A stretch of 50,837 nucleotides of DNA from NCBI GenBank assembly GCA_964645405.1, contig CAZYCA010000007.1, positions 1 through 50,837 of the forward strand, in the 5' to 3' direction. This DNA is from JAMWDF01 sp964645405. GTDB lineage: Bacteria; Ratteibacteria; UBA8468; B48-G9; DSTR01. This document shows, in pieces, positions 34,937 to 44,147 of this stretch (the first letter of the stretch is position 1; the number at the start of each line of letters is the position of its first letter). The translations under genes and the position numbers were made by a program. The notes under the pieces are model-generated. The model saw only the letters and a list, made by a program, of their open reading frames with translations. It did not search any database and was not told the origin of the DNA.

Positions 34937-36610
34937 ATGAAGATGTTCTGCCGGCAGTGCGAGCAGACAGCTGGTGGGAAAGCATGTACTTTGTCTGGCG
35001 TCTGCGGGAAAACCGCAGAAGCAGCAGTTTTGATGGACCTTCTGATATACGGACTTAAAGGTCTGGGACTTTACGGGAAGATGCTGGACGAAATGGGTGT
35101 TCAGGATAAGGAGATAGACCGTTTCGTGATGGAAGGTCTTTTTACCACCGTGACCAACGTAAACTTTGATTCCAACCGGCTCCGGCAGATGATTTATGAG
35201 TGTTTTGAATACAGGAAAAAGGCGGAGAAAATTTTTCAGGAAAACTATGGAAAACAGGAAGGAAAAGATTTTACAGGAAAACTGCCGGAAGTTGCCTTCT
35301 GGCAGCCTGCCGGGAATGAATCCGGGTTACTTCAGCAGTGGGAAAAAGTAAACATTCTTGCGTCTGGCAGAGAGGAGAATGTGCAGAGTCTGCAAGAACT
35401 TTTTCTCTACGGATTGAAAGGAATGGCAGCCTACGCTGACCATTCCTTTCTCCTGGGACTGGAAGACAAAGCAGTCACAAGCTTTTTTTATAAGGGACTG
35501 GCAGCTCTGGCGGAAGATAAACTTGACCTGGCAGGTTGGTTAGAAATAAATATGGAATTAGGACGGGTAAATTTAGCCTGCATGGAAATGCTGGATAAGG
35601 CTCATAGACAGCATTTCGGTACTCCTGAACCCACAAGAGTTTCTCTGGGTGTGGTGAGAGGTCCGGCGATAGTTATTTCCGGGCATGACCTGCTTGATCT
35701 GCAGCAATTACTTTCCCAGGCAGAAAAGAGAAATGTGAACGTTTATACGCATGGAGAGATGCTCCCGGCTCATGGTTATCCAGGTCTGAAGAAATACAAG
35801 AATCTTGTTGGGCATTATGGAACCGCCTGGCAGAATCAGCAGAAGGAGTTCAGTGAATTCCCAGGAGCCATTCTGATGACTACTAACTGTCTGCAAAAAC
35901 CGCCTGCTTCTTACCAGGATAGAATCTTTACTACAGGTCTGGTAGGCTGGCCCGGGGTCAAGCATATTTCCTCTGATAAAGGGGAAAAAGATTTTTCTCC
36001 TGTGATTGAAAAAGCGCTGGAAGTCAGAGGCTTTCCTGAAGATAGACCGGGGAAAATGCTTTTAGTCGGCTTCGGTCATCAGGCAGTTTTGGGGATGGCG
36101 GATAAAATTGTGGAGAAGGTAAAATCTGGAAAGATAAGGCACTTTTTTCTTATCGGAGGGTGTGATGGTGCCAGGCCTGGCAGAAACTATTACCAGGAAT
36201 TTGCTCGTCTGGTACCCGAAGACTGCTTAATCTTGACTCTGGCCTGCGGAAAATATCGTTTTAATACTCTGGAGTTCGGGCAGATTGAGAACATCCCCAG
36301 ATTGCTGGACTGTGGTCAGTGTAATGATTCTTATACTGCGATAAGGATAGCGGTGGAACTGGCTAAAGTCTTCCAGTGTGATGTGAATCGTCTACCACTT
36401 TCTTTAATTCTTTCCTGGTATGAACAGAAGGCAGTGGCTATCTTAGTCACACTTCTTTCCCTGGGTATAAGAAACATCAGGATTGGACCATCATTGCCTG
36501 CCTTTATTTCTCCTGGTGTGCTGAAAGTCCTCCAGGAAAAATTTAACCTTAAACCTATTACTTCGGCAGAAAAAGACCTTCAGGAAATACTGGGAAAAGA
36601 AGAAAAATAA
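34937..36610 (+). CDS. hcp: Hybrid cluster protein (hydroxylamine/NO reductase)
   Basis: A 557-residue hybrid cluster protein. In other bacteria Hcp reduces NO or hydroxylamine and protects anaerobes from nitrosative stress. The N-terminal cysteine set that binds the cubane cluster is present: Cys5, Cys8, Cys17 and Cys23 in MKMFCRQCEQTAGGKACTLS. Hybrid-cluster regions are visible: NVNVYTHGEMLPAHGYP, MTTNCLQKP, FLIGGCDGARPGRNYY, LTLACGKYRFN and LDCGQCNDSYTAI, which carry the expected Glu, His and Cys ligands. The start has a strong GGGGAGGAGG. A cupin gene follows after 13 bases. No NADH:Hcp reductase gene (hcr) is adjacent, which is normal in strict anaerobes. Regulation may involve the inverted repeat at 34909-34922. 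Confidence 0.96.
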   Translation: MKMFCRQCEQTAGGKACTLSGVCGKTAEAAVLMDLLIYGLKGLGLYGKMLDEMGVQDKEIDRFVMEGLFTTVTNVNFDSNRLRQMIYECFEYRKKAEKIFQENYGKQEGKDFTGKLPEVAFWQPAGNESGLLQQWEKVNILASGREENVQSLQELFLYGLKGMAAYADHSFLLGLEDKAVTSFFYKGLAALAEDKLDLAGWLEINMELGRVNLACMEMLDKAHRQHFGTPEPTRVSLGVVRGPAIVISGHDLLDLQQLLSQAEKRNVNVYTHGEMLPAHGYPGLKKYKNLVGHYGTAWQNQQKEFSEFPGAILMTTNCLQKPPASYQDRIFTTGLVGWPGVKHISSDKGEKDFSPVIEKALEVRGFPEDRPGKMLLVGFGHQAVLGMADKIVEKVKSGKIRHFFLIGGCDGARPGRNYYQEFARLVPEDCLILTLACGKYRFNTLEFGQIENIPRLLDCGQCNDSYTAIRIAVELAKVFQCDVNRLPLSLILSWYEQKAVAILVTLLSLGIRNIRIGPSLPAFISPGVLKVLQEKFNLKPITSAEKDLQEILGKEEK

Positions 36611-36623
36611 GGTACAGGAAGAA

Positions 36624-36977
36624 ATGATGGAATCACTGGAAATGGTAGCCATGCCAGAAAAGTTAGCAGCAGTTGTGGAATACCAGCGAGGCAATATCGT
36701 TAGCAGAACTGTCCTTGATAAGAAATCCGGCAGTATCACTGTTTTTGCCTTTGATAAAGGGCAGGGACTGGGTGAGCATACCGCACCCTTTGACGCTTTA
36801 GTTTATATTTTGAAAGGGAAAGCCAGGATTACCGTTTCCGGCAAAGTTTTTTCCCTGAAGGCAGGAGAAATACTGCTTATGCCGGCAAACAAACCACATG
36901 GTGTGGAAGCCACCAGCAGGATGAAAATGATGCTGGTGATGATTAAATCAGCCAGCAGGGTTAAAAAGCAGTACTAA
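36624..36977 (+). CDS. Small cupin-domain protein
   Basis: A 117-residue single-domain cupin. The first motif reads GLGEHTAPFDALVYILKG and the second GEILLMPANKPHGVEA. The first motif keeps one His (EHTAP) but lacks the second His and the Glu of the classical metal site, a pattern common in a widespread anaerobe cupin family. It lies 13 bases after hcp on the same strand with AGGAAG upstream, so co-expression with hcp is likely, perhaps as a redox- or NO-stress accessory. It ends six bases before the convergent TRAP permease gene. Specific function unknown. Confidence 0.88.
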   Translation: MMESLEMVAMPEKLAAVVEYQRGNIVSRTVLDKKSGSITVFAFDKGQGLGEHTAPFDALVYILKGKARITVSGKVFSLKAGEILLMPANKPHGVEATSRMKMMLVMIKSASRVKKQY

Positions 36978-36983
36978 ACGGGT

Positions 36984-38285
36984 TTACGGCATGAAAACAG
37001 AAGGTAACCACGTAGCCAGCTGGGGAAATATAAAGACTAAAACAGCCCCGGCTATCAGACTGATAAGGAAGGGAAAAACTCCCCGGTAGATATTGATAAA
37101 TGGTTCCCTGGTTATATTTTTCACGACAAACACATTAATTGCCACCGGAGGAATAACCACGCCAATCATTACTGTGATTCCAATGATAATGCCAAACCAG
37201 ATAGGATGGAAACCAAGTTGCTTTACGGCCGGGTAGAAAATCGGTGTGGCTAAGACCATGAATGCCAGGTCATCAATGAAAGATCCTCCAATCAGGTAGA
37301 TAAAGCAAATAAGGACCATAATCAGCCAGTTAGGTAGAGGAAGAGAAACTACCCAGTCTGCAGCTATCATGGGAATTTTGGTGACAGCGAGGAAATGACC
37401 CAGGATAGTGGAACCGGCAATGAGCATCAGTACCATACAGGCAGTCCGGAGAGATTCAGCCACAGATTTAATGTAGCCTTTAAGATCAAGCTGCCTGCGG
37501 CAGACAGCCAGTAAAAGAACTGCCAGCGTCCCAACACTTCCTGCTTCTGTGGGAGTAAAAAATCCTTTCATCAATCCACCGATAACCAGAAGAAAGATGA
37601 AACCAACGAAAAAGAATTCCGGTAGTGACAGAAGCCTTTGCTTCCAGGTTGATTTTTCTCCTCTGGGACCAAGGTTGGGGTTGAGCCGGCACCAGAAAGC
37701 AATCACCAGAAGGAAGAAAAAGGCAATCAATAAACCAGGAAGGAGACCCGCAAGAAAAAGTTTGCCGATAGACTGTTCGGTAATGACACCAAAGACAATA
37801 AGGGTAACACTTGGTGGCATCAGTATTCCCAGAGTTCCCACCGTTGCCACCACACCGGTAGAAAGTTTCCTGTCATACCGGTAATGGTCCATTTCCGGAA
37901 CAGCCACACTGGCAAAAGTAGCAGCTGTAGCCGGAGAAGAACCGCAGATGGCTTTGAAAGCAGTGGCACCGGCAACTGTCGCCATAGCCAGTCCTCCAGG
38001 GATATGACCCAGGAAGCGGTAGGCAGTGTGATAAAGACGTCTGGCAATGCCTGCATTGTAGGCAATCTGACCCATAAGGATAAACAGGGGAATAACGGTA
38101 TAGCCGTAAGAAGAAAAAACCTCAAAAAGGTCTCGGGCTAAAAGGTCCAGACCAGCAGGGAAGGAACGCACCAGACTGAAGCCGAGAAAACCTACCAGAG
38201 CCATGGCAAAACCCAGCTCTATCCCGGTAGGGAAAAGCAACAGTAATACCAGCAAACCTAAAATACCCAAATTTACGCTACTCAT
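36984..38285 (-). CDS. dctM: TRAP transporter large permease subunit (DctM-type)
   Basis: A 433-residue multipass inner-membrane protein of the TRAP-T large subunit family, which couples sodium entry to uptake of organic acids captured by DctP. Family motifs include GIARRLYHTAYRFLGHIPGG, CGSSPATAATFASVAVPEM, GILMPPSVTLIVFGVITEQSIGKLFLAG and FTPTEAGSVG. I placed the start at the ATG at 38285, which overlaps the dctQ stop by eight bases and is preceded by GGGGGA. A longer frame from 38315 would lie inside dctQ. Last gene of the dctP-dctQ-dctM set. Confidence 0.94.
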   Translation of the reverse strand: MSSVNLGILGLLVLLLLFPTGIELGFAMALVGFLGFSLVRSFPAGLDLLARDLFEVFSSYGYTVIPLFILMGQIAYNAGIARRLYHTAYRFLGHIPGGLAMATVAGATAFKAICGSSPATAATFASVAVPEMDHYRYDRKLSTGVVATVGTLGILMPPSVTLIVFGVITEQSIGKLFLAGLLPGLLIAFFFLLVIAFWCRLNPNLGPRGEKSTWKQRLLSLPEFFFVGFIFLLVIGGLMKGFFTPTEAGSVGTLAVLLLAVCRRQLDLKGYIKSVAESLRTACMVLMLIAGSTILGHFLAVTKIPMIAADWVVSLPLPNWLIMVLICFIYLIGGSFIDDLAFMVLATPIFYPAVKQLGFHPIWFGIIIGITVMIGVVIPPVAINVFVVKNITREPFINIYRGVFPFLISLIAGAVLVFIFPQLATWLPSVFMP

Positions 38286-38760
38286 ATTCCCCCAGATGGA
38301 TTTTGACCAGATCACTTATTAACACCAGACAGACCAGCCAGCAGGCTACAGCCAGAGCCCAGGCAACTGGATAGAAAGGTAACTGCAGTGTCAGGGAAAC
38401 CTCGCCTATCCTTTTTAAATCATTCCCGTAAGACAGTAACCGCCAGCCAAAAACAAGGAAAAGAATCAGACTGACAATTCTGGTTAATGTATTTGTTATC
38501 CGGGCAGGCGTCTCTGGTAGATGCGCCAGCAGGAAATCCACAAAGACATGTCCCCGACACCAGCAAGTATATGGAAGAGCCAGACCAATGGCTAAAGCGC
38601 CAGAAAAACCTACCAGTTCATATGTACCGACGATAGGATGCTTGAAACCCCGCAGAATGACATCCAGAACAGTTAAAAGCATCAGGAAAGTTAAACTGAT
38701 ACCGCCCAGCACATTAAATATCTGCGCAGTTTTCTGAACCAGATGAAGGAACTTTTTCAC
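38278..38760 (-). CDS. dctQ: TRAP transporter small permease subunit (DctQ-type)
   Basis: A 160-residue protein with four membrane segments, the small subunit of a TRAP transporter. Landmarks are VLDVILRGFKHPIVGTYELVG after the first helix and CRGHVFVDFLL before the third, as in DctQ proteins. The start is a GTG at 38760 with AAGGA six bases upstream. A longer frame from 38892 would overlap dctP by more than 100 bases and is unlikely. It begins 14 bases after dctP and overlaps dctM by eight bases, as expected for an operon. Confidence 0.92.
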   Translation of the reverse strand: MKKFLHLVQKTAQIFNVLGGISLTFLMLLTVLDVILRGFKHPIVGTYELVGFSGALAIGLALPYTCWCRGHVFVDFLLAHLPETPARITNTLTRIVSLILFLVFGWRLLSYGNDLKRIGEVSLTLQLPFYPVAWALAVACWLVCLVLISDLVKIHLGEYE

Positions 38761-38774
38761 CTCATTTCCTTTGC

Positions 38775-39791
38775 TTATTTGCTTTTCTTTAACTCCTCCA
38801 GACAGAATTTTAAAGCTTCCTCCCCGGGCAGACCCTTTTCTTTCATATTCTTGACATATTCTTCCAGTATTGGTTTGACCGCCGTTTGCCATCTCTGGTC
38901 TTCGCCGGCAGTAAGGGTGACAAACTTATTGCCAAGATTAGCAGCAAAAAGGCGTCCTGATTTATCAATTTCGTCCCAGACCTGGCCAGTCTTATCAATC
39001 CATTCCTGGTTCACTTTTTCTATGGTTTTCTGGATATCTACCGGCAGGGAGTTCCATTTTTCCTTATTCATCACCACAAAAAAGCCTGTGGTATAAGCCA
39101 CTGCCCGGGAGAAAGTAGTAGAACGTACTACTTCGCCCCATTTCCAGCCTTCCAGGGCTTCCATTGGTGCCAGGGACCCGTCTACCACACCCCGGCTTAA
39201 AGCATCGTAAGTTTCTCCCATGGGCATAGCTACAGGAACAGCACCAAGAGAAGAAACTATTTTCGCAGCCAGTCCTGTACATCTTATTTTCAACCCCTTC
39301 AAATCTTCCAGACTGCTGACAGGTTTCTTGGTATGCAAAAGACCCGGTCCGTGGGCGTGCAGGTACATAACCTTCACCGTGCTGAATTCCTCAGGTTGAA
39401 ATTTCCTGTAAAAGCTATTAATAAGACGGGTTGCCTGCAATCCAGTTTTGTACCCGACAGGTAAATCAATGACTTCAGAGAGGGGAAAACGTCCTCTGGT
39501 GTAAGCCAGAACAGACATACCTAAATCAGAAAGTCCTTTTTCTACACCGTCATAACATTTGTTGGCTGGAGTAAGGGTACCACCGGGGAAAATAGTAATT
39601 TTAACTTTACCGGCAGTTCTTTTTTCAATTTCTTTCGCCCATTCTGTAGCTAATACTGTTTGTTTGTGCGTGGCTGGGAAAAAGATAGAGTAGGTAAGTT
39701 CAACAGTCTTTTCCTGGGAGAAAGACCTGGATGTCTGGAAGAAAAAAAATGCTAAAAAAAAACTCACCAGAAACATTTTCTTTTTTCTCAT
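38775..39791 (-). CDS. dctP: TRAP transporter solute-binding protein (DctP-type)
   Basis: A 338-residue periplasmic binding protein of a TRAP transporter. It has a signal peptide (MRKKKMFLVSFFLAFFFFQT, cleaved near residue 25). Typical segments are FFPATHKQTVLATEWAKEIEKRT, GGTLTPANKCYDGVEKGL and DLKGLKIRCTG, whose Arg usually binds the substrate carboxylate. The ligand is therefore probably an organic acid such as a uronate or dicarboxylate; which one cannot be told. The ATG at 39791 has GGAGG five bases upstream; an in-frame ATG at 39887 would displace the signal peptide. First gene of the TRAP trio, 99 bases after the DUF6067-like gene, with a promoter in that gap. Confidence 0.93.
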   Translation of the reverse strand: MRKKKMFLVSFFLAFFFFQTSRSFSQEKTVELTYSIFFPATHKQTVLATEWAKEIEKRTAGKVKITIFPGGTLTPANKCYDGVEKGLSDLGMSVLAYTRGRFPLSEVIDLPVGYKTGLQATRLINSFYRKFQPEEFSTVKVMYLHAHGPGLLHTKKPVSSLEDLKGLKIRCTGLAAKIVSSLGAVPVAMPMGETYDALSRGVVDGSLAPMEALEGWKWGEVVRSTTFSRAVAYTTGFFVVMNKEKWNSLPVDIQKTIEKVNQEWIDKTGQVWDEIDKSGRLFAANLGNKFVTLTAGEDQRWQTAVKPILEEYVKNMKEKGLPGEEALKFCLEELKKSK

Positions 39792-39876
39792 TTTTTCCTC
39801 CGTTCCCAATTTCTTTACGTTCCCTTCTTTGGTGAAGCTTTCCGTTTTTCCTTTCTCACCCCCTGTTAGTTTGTTT

Positions 39877-39905
39877 ATTCTAACCAATATTCAGGTAAAA
39901 GGCAA
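39877..39905 (-). promoter_or_regulatory. Possible promoter of dctPQM
   Basis: On the minus strand TTGCCT (39900-39905), 17 bases, then TAGAAT (39877-39882). The -35 lies in the last codons of the upstream gene. It would let the transporter be expressed apart from the upstream hydrolase genes. Confidence 0.4.
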
Positions 39906-42900
39906 GGATTTTTTTCGCCAGTATTTCCAGGGATCATTTTTTTCCTGGATGCTGATTTTCCCTGGCTGACAGCAGGAACTAAAATCAAGACGGATTAACC
40001 TGTAGTCATGCGCGGCAATTTCCAGAGTTAAGGGAAGCAAATCTTTATTTTTCTCCAGAGAATTGATAACTTCATCTGTTTCCACATCTTTCACTACCAC
40101 CGGTAGTTTTACACCCAGTCCTTTAACATTCAGGTAAATCTTCACCGTACAATTCTCTGTAGACAAATTGGCTGCCAGCAACTGGACCTTTTCACCTGCT
40201 ATCCAGAGAGAAGCTTTAACTTGCTGCTGGTCAGTAAAAACACGTCCATATTCGTCCCAGTAGCCAATAAACGTGACACTTTCCCTTTTTCCGATACCTG
40301 GTTGCGGACCATTAAGGTGGTTATGTAAACCAGCTAAAGCCGCGGCTGAACGTTCCATTCTTCTTTTAGTTTTCTCATCAGCAGTATCAGCAAGGGTGTA
40401 TCTATCAATGGAACTAACCCATAATCCCAGCTGCCGGGCTGTCCCTTCTGCGGCATATAAATCCAGTGGCCGTAAATCAATAAAATCTTTCTGCGTGCCA
40501 TCATCCCTTACCAGTTTCGGGCCTGGCCAGAGCCACTCAAAATTCAGTAAGGAGTAACCAAAACTGTAGAAGGGGATTCCCAGATGGTTAGTAGAGTGGA
40601 TGACCATGTAATCCGGTTGCTCCCTTATATCCTGCCACATGGTCGCTACTCTTTTGAAAAGTTGACGGCTTTTCAGAATGTCAAAGGTAGGGATGACCTT
40701 ACCTTCGGCATCAAGATAAGCAGTTTTATTTTCCAGCATGGGTAACCCTGGACCAATTCCTGTGATGTCCCAGTAAGTACCGGCCAGACGTGTTTTCTTC
40801 ACCATTTCTGCAATGTAATAAACCAGCATATCAATACGGCTATCAGTCAGGCTGCGGTTCACTGCTCTGGAGTATATTCCAGAAAACCGTTTGTTGTCTC
40901 CAGGATAACTGGGTGCTGGTTGGCTACCACCCCATTCATAATCAAAGACCTCCAGTTCCGGTAAGGCTGCTCCCAGTTCGTGTTTGTTAAAGTAAAGGCG
41001 AACCCCTTCACTATTCCTGCCGAGTTGTTCCAGCATTCTGTCTGCCAGCTGGTAATCAAAATTTTTGGGATAAGGAGCGTACATATGGTCTCCAAAAACG
41101 GTTTGATTATCAGCTCCTAACCAGTTAACCGCCCGGGTAAAGATATTTTTTATTGGTAAGAGAGGTTTTACTGGTGTTGCCATCATCCCCAGGCTGATAG
41201 TTCTGGGGGCATCAAGCCAGACAGGTTTGTTAATAATATTCAGGACAATTGCAACTTCCCCGGCGTTCCTGACAATTTCCAGAGCAGGTTTTTCCGGGCA
41301 AGAAAACCAGTTTTCATCTGAATCAGCAAACCAGGAAAGCCCCCTTTCTGGTCTGCCAATCCAGATGTGTGGACTGAAACCACCTGGCCGACCATAGTGT
41401 TTAGTCTGTAAGCTATGGAAAACAGTTCCTTGTCCTTCCGGGATAGCACCGGAAAAGTTGGTCCGTGCCCAGTGCGATTGAAAATGCATCAGCTGGGCGG
41501 TGTGTTCGCTGAGAGGGATAATTAACTGAAGTTGCTCCACCTTTATTCTCCGGGAGGGCGAAAAACTGATTTCCCACCAGCAGAACCCGTCATACTCTGC
41601 TTTCCCGGTGACATGGAAGGTGAGAAACTTTTCTGCTTTTCCTTTCCCGGACCAGCTAACAGTATCAGGAGATTTCTCCAGGAAAATAAGCCTGCCTGAT
41701 GGTTTGGACTGGCTTTTCTTTCCTTCAGCAGACAGAGAGAAATGGACAGGTCTGGTCAAAATTTCCTTTCCCTGACTGATAATACTGGCAGGTAAACCTG
41801 AACCATCCAGGGTGTAATCCCGACCCCAGACAGAAACGGTTTGTTTTCTTACCAGGATAGGTATCCAGGGTTTTATAACCCTTTTAGTCAGGCCAAGATT
41901 GTTGTGTTCCCAGGGGAAAACCTTTCTTCTGTAAGTCACTTCTTTTACCCCGAGTAACTGGCCGTAAGAATCAAAAAGTTGAGCACAAACAGTGTAAGTA
42001 CCTTCAGGGAAACCAGGGATAGGTATTTCCACTTCCTGGCAGCTACCTTCTTCTACCACAATTTTCTTTTCTGCCTGCCAGGACCGGTTGGAACTGACCT
42101 TGATTTCCACACTGGCAGTTTTTTCCTTCAGAACTCCAGGAGAAAAAATTGGTTTGACTTTTACCTTCTCCCAGTAAGGGAAAAAAGACGCCTGCAGTTT
42201 CCAGGAACCAGATACTTCTCCATGCACCAGTCTTTTTCCCCATTCCTCCACCTCCCCGGGATTAAAAGGTTTCACAGGAATTTCTGCCTGGTAAAGAAGG
42301 CGGTTTTTTGGTTTTTCCACCAGCTGAAGACTGAGGCAAGCCGCCTTATCAAGGGGGAATTGCTCCTGGATTTCTATTCTCACCAGCGTATCAGGTTTTA
42401 AACTCATACTTTTTTCTGTAGAAAACAACACGCTTTTGTTTTCGTCCCTTATTTCCAGAAGCAACTGGATTATCTGTCCGCGTGGTTTTCCTCCTGTTTG
42501 CCGGGGTAAGATATCATCAGGCGTCTCCCTGGGGAAAGCTGATTTTTCTTCGTATTCCTTTCCAGTAATTACTAAAGAAAGTTTCCCCCGGGTTATCTCT
42601 GGGTCAATCTGTATGGAAAACCCGGGTGCTTGCTCCAGAAAACAGGCACTGGCAGTATCATGGGGCCGGCGTATCAGTCCTGTGTACTGCAGCGGGAAAA
42701 CCCAGACTCTGGAGAAATTAATTTTCCAGATAGCGCCATTTTTTACCCTGAAATGACCGAACTGGGCTAACCTGGTTCGCAATTCCATCTGCCAGCCATT
42801 TTCGTCGCTTGTCGTTCGGTAGTCCCACTCTCCTGCAAAACTCTGGTGCTGACCGTCATGGATTTTTTCATCCAGAAGATGGCCAGCCGCATCAGCTATC

Positions 42901-43319
42901 AGGTAAAAGGCTCCCCGGACATGTTCATCAGGAGGGACTATCTTCAGCTCTATGCGGTCATTACCGGCAAAATCAGTATAGGACTGATAGGCTAACCCGG
43001 GAACAACCTGGGGCAAAGTTTTTGCCGGGATGGCTGGAGATTGCATCCCTGCGTAGAGCCATTCGCCGTCTGAAATAAAATACAGTTTGACCTGTCTCTG
43101 GCTGAAACTTTCTGTATCTAACGCCACCAGGCCGTTAATCTGGGTGGCTACCTCCCACTCACCTTTCTTGATAAGCCCATCAATCACTGGCAGTAGTTCT
43201 GCATCTTTAACAAGCGGTATACACAGAAATTTCAAATCGGCAAAAACAACCTGCCCGGGAAAGAAAAATGCAAGTACCAGGCAGGCGGCTAAAATTTTTT
43301 TCCTGTCAGCCAGCGTCAT
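39891..43319 (-). CDS. Secreted CBM9-like / DUF6067-like putative glycoside hydrolase, copy 1
   Basis: A 1142-residue exported protein. It has a signal peptide (about 1-27), a CBM9-like beta-sandwich domain (about 40-230, starting PVIDGLIKKGEWEVA), further beta regions, and a large C-terminal part (about 470-1130) like DUF6067. Landmarks are FPWEHNNLGLTKRV near residue 470, LSWFADSDENW, ATPVKPLLP and a barrel-like strand LAGTYWDITG near residue 850, whose Asp is a candidate catalytic residue. The copy at 47305-50811 has the same order of landmarks, so the two are paralogues. Its start overlaps the end of the DUF1080 gene by 14 bases and has no ribosome binding site, so translation is coupled. 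It should act on a polysaccharide outside the cytoplasm; substrate unknown. Confidence 0.72.
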   Translation of the reverse strand: MTLADRKKILAACLVLAFFFPGQVVFADLKFLCIPLVKDAELLPVIDGLIKKGEWEVATQINGLVALDTESFSQRQVKLYFISDGEWLYAGMQSPAIPAKTLPQVVPGLAYQSYTDFAGNDRIELKIVPPDEHVRGAFYLIADAAGHLLDEKIHDGQHQSFAGEWDYRTTSDENGWQMELRTRLAQFGHFRVKNGAIWKINFSRVWVFPLQYTGLIRRPHDTASACFLEQAPGFSIQIDPEITRGKLSLVITGKEYEEKSAFPRETPDDILPRQTGGKPRGQIIQLLLEIRDENKSVLFSTEKSMSLKPDTLVRIEIQEQFPLDKAACLSLQLVEKPKNRLLYQAEIPVKPFNPGEVEEWGKRLVHGEVSGSWKLQASFFPYWEKVKVKPIFSPGVLKEKTASVEIKVSSNRSWQAEKKIVVEEGSCQEVEIPIPGFPEGTYTVCAQLFDSYGQLLGVKEVTYRRKVFPWEHNNLGLTKRVIKPWIPILVRKQTVSVWGRDYTLDGSGLPASIISQGKEILTRPVHFSLSAEGKKSQSKPSGRLIFLEKSPDTVSWSGKGKAEKFLTFHVTGKAEYDGFCWWEISFSPSRRIKVEQLQLIIPLSEHTAQLMHFQSHWARTNFSGAIPEGQGTVFHSLQTKHYGRPGGFSPHIWIGRPERGLSWFADSDENWFSCPEKPALEIVRNAGEVAIVLNIINKPVWLDAPRTISLGMMATPVKPLLPIKNIFTRAVNWLGADNQTVFGDHMYAPYPKNFDYQLADRMLEQLGRNSEGVRLYFNKHELGAALPELEVFDYEWGGSQPAPSYPGDNKRFSGIYSRAVNRSLTDSRIDMLVYYIAEMVKKTRLAGTYWDITGIGPGLPMLENKTAYLDAEGKVIPTFDILKSRQLFKRVATMWQDIREQPDYMVIHSTNHLGIPFYSFGYSLLNFEWLWPGPKLVRDDGTQKDFIDLRPLDLYAAEGTARQLGLWVSSIDRYTLADTADEKTKRRMERSAAALAGLHNHLNGPQPGIGKRESVTFIGYWDEYGRVFTDQQQVKASLWIAGEKVQLLAANLSTENCTVKIYLNVKGLGVKLPVVVKDVETDEVINSLEKNKDLLPLTLEIAAHDYRLIRLDFSSCCQPGKISIQEKNDPWKYWRKKSLPFT

Positions 43320-44055
43320 AATCGGTTAAAACCCGGTACCAGATATTTCTATACCTGACCAGATCTCCATGGTCCTGAAGTTTCAGCGGACCAACTGGTG
43401 GATGGGCAGTGTAGGGAAGTATCTGCCGGTGTGTGGTCGGTCCTATGAGTTCCTTATCATGATGGATAACAATACCATTCATCAAAACTGTTACCCTGGC
43501 CGGGGAAACCAGTTTCTCCCCTTGAAACCGGGGAGCAATCCAGATAATGTCGTAGGTCTGCCACTGACCTGGAGCCCGGCAGGCGCTTACCAGTGGCGGA
43601 CACTGACCATAGATAGCACCAACCCAGCCATCAGCATAGGTGGGATTTTCATAACAATCCAGAACCTGAATTTCGTATCGTCCCATAAGGAAAACACCGC
43701 TGTTGCCTCTTCCCTGGCTTTCTCCCTTGATGACGGCTGGTTCCATCCACTCTAAGTGTAACTGGCAATCACCAAACTGCTGTTTTGTCTGAATATCTCC
43801 TGTCCCGGGTACTACTTCCATGTAACCATTTTCTACTTTCCATCCGGCAGCGCCACCTTCTTTTCCTGTCCAGTTAGACAAATCCTTTCCGTCGAACAGA
43901 ACAATAGCATCTGACGGTGCTTTACCCGGGGTTTCCTGTGTGCTGAATGTTCCCGGAAAAACCACTCTCGGGTGAGGTCTCTGACGGTCGTGAACCCGAT
44001 ACTTGCTGTTAGGAAGATACGGTGTATCATCATATCCTGGTCTTTCTCCTGCCAT
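43306..44055 (-). CDS. DUF1080 (3-keto-disaccharide hydrolase-like) protein
   Basis: A 249-residue protein of the DUF1080/PF06439 family, a concanavalin-like jelly roll. Family landmarks are IVLFDGKDLSNWTGK near residue 50, GWKVENGYMEVVPGTGDI, QFGDCQLHLEWMEP, GRGNSGVFLMGRYEIQVLD and the C-terminal LQDHGDLVRYRNIWYR. Some members hydrolyse 3-keto glycosides in a pathway that also needs an oxidoreductase, which is not in this window. There is no signal peptide, so this copy is probably cytoplasmic, unlike many secreted relatives. GGGAGGAG precedes the ATG. It lies between the two secreted hydrolase genes on the same strand. Confidence 0.9.
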   Translation of the reverse strand: MAGERPGYDDTPYLPNSKYRVHDRQRPHPRVVFPGTFSTQETPGKAPSDAIVLFDGKDLSNWTGKEGGAAGWKVENGYMEVVPGTGDIQTKQQFGDCQLHLEWMEPAVIKGESQGRGNSGVFLMGRYEIQVLDCYENPTYADGWVGAIYGQCPPLVSACRAPGQWQTYDIIWIAPRFQGEKLVSPARVTVLMNGIVIHHDKELIGPTTHRQILPYTAHPPVGPLKLQDHGDLVRYRNIWYRVLTDYDAG

Positions 44056-44147
44056 TTTCTCCTCCCTGTTAAGTTTTTGGTTCTGCCAGAGTTGGCTATG
44101 TTTTAAGTAGTTTTTCTCTCTCCCCTGTATCTGTTGCCTGACATTTT

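Noticed and set aside
39792..39887. N-terminal extension of dctP and a 14-codon GTG mini-frame after GGGGGTGA in its leader
   Set aside because: The extension would displace a clear signal peptide. The mini-frame is short, Lys/Arg-rich and unsupported by any regulatory logic I can see.
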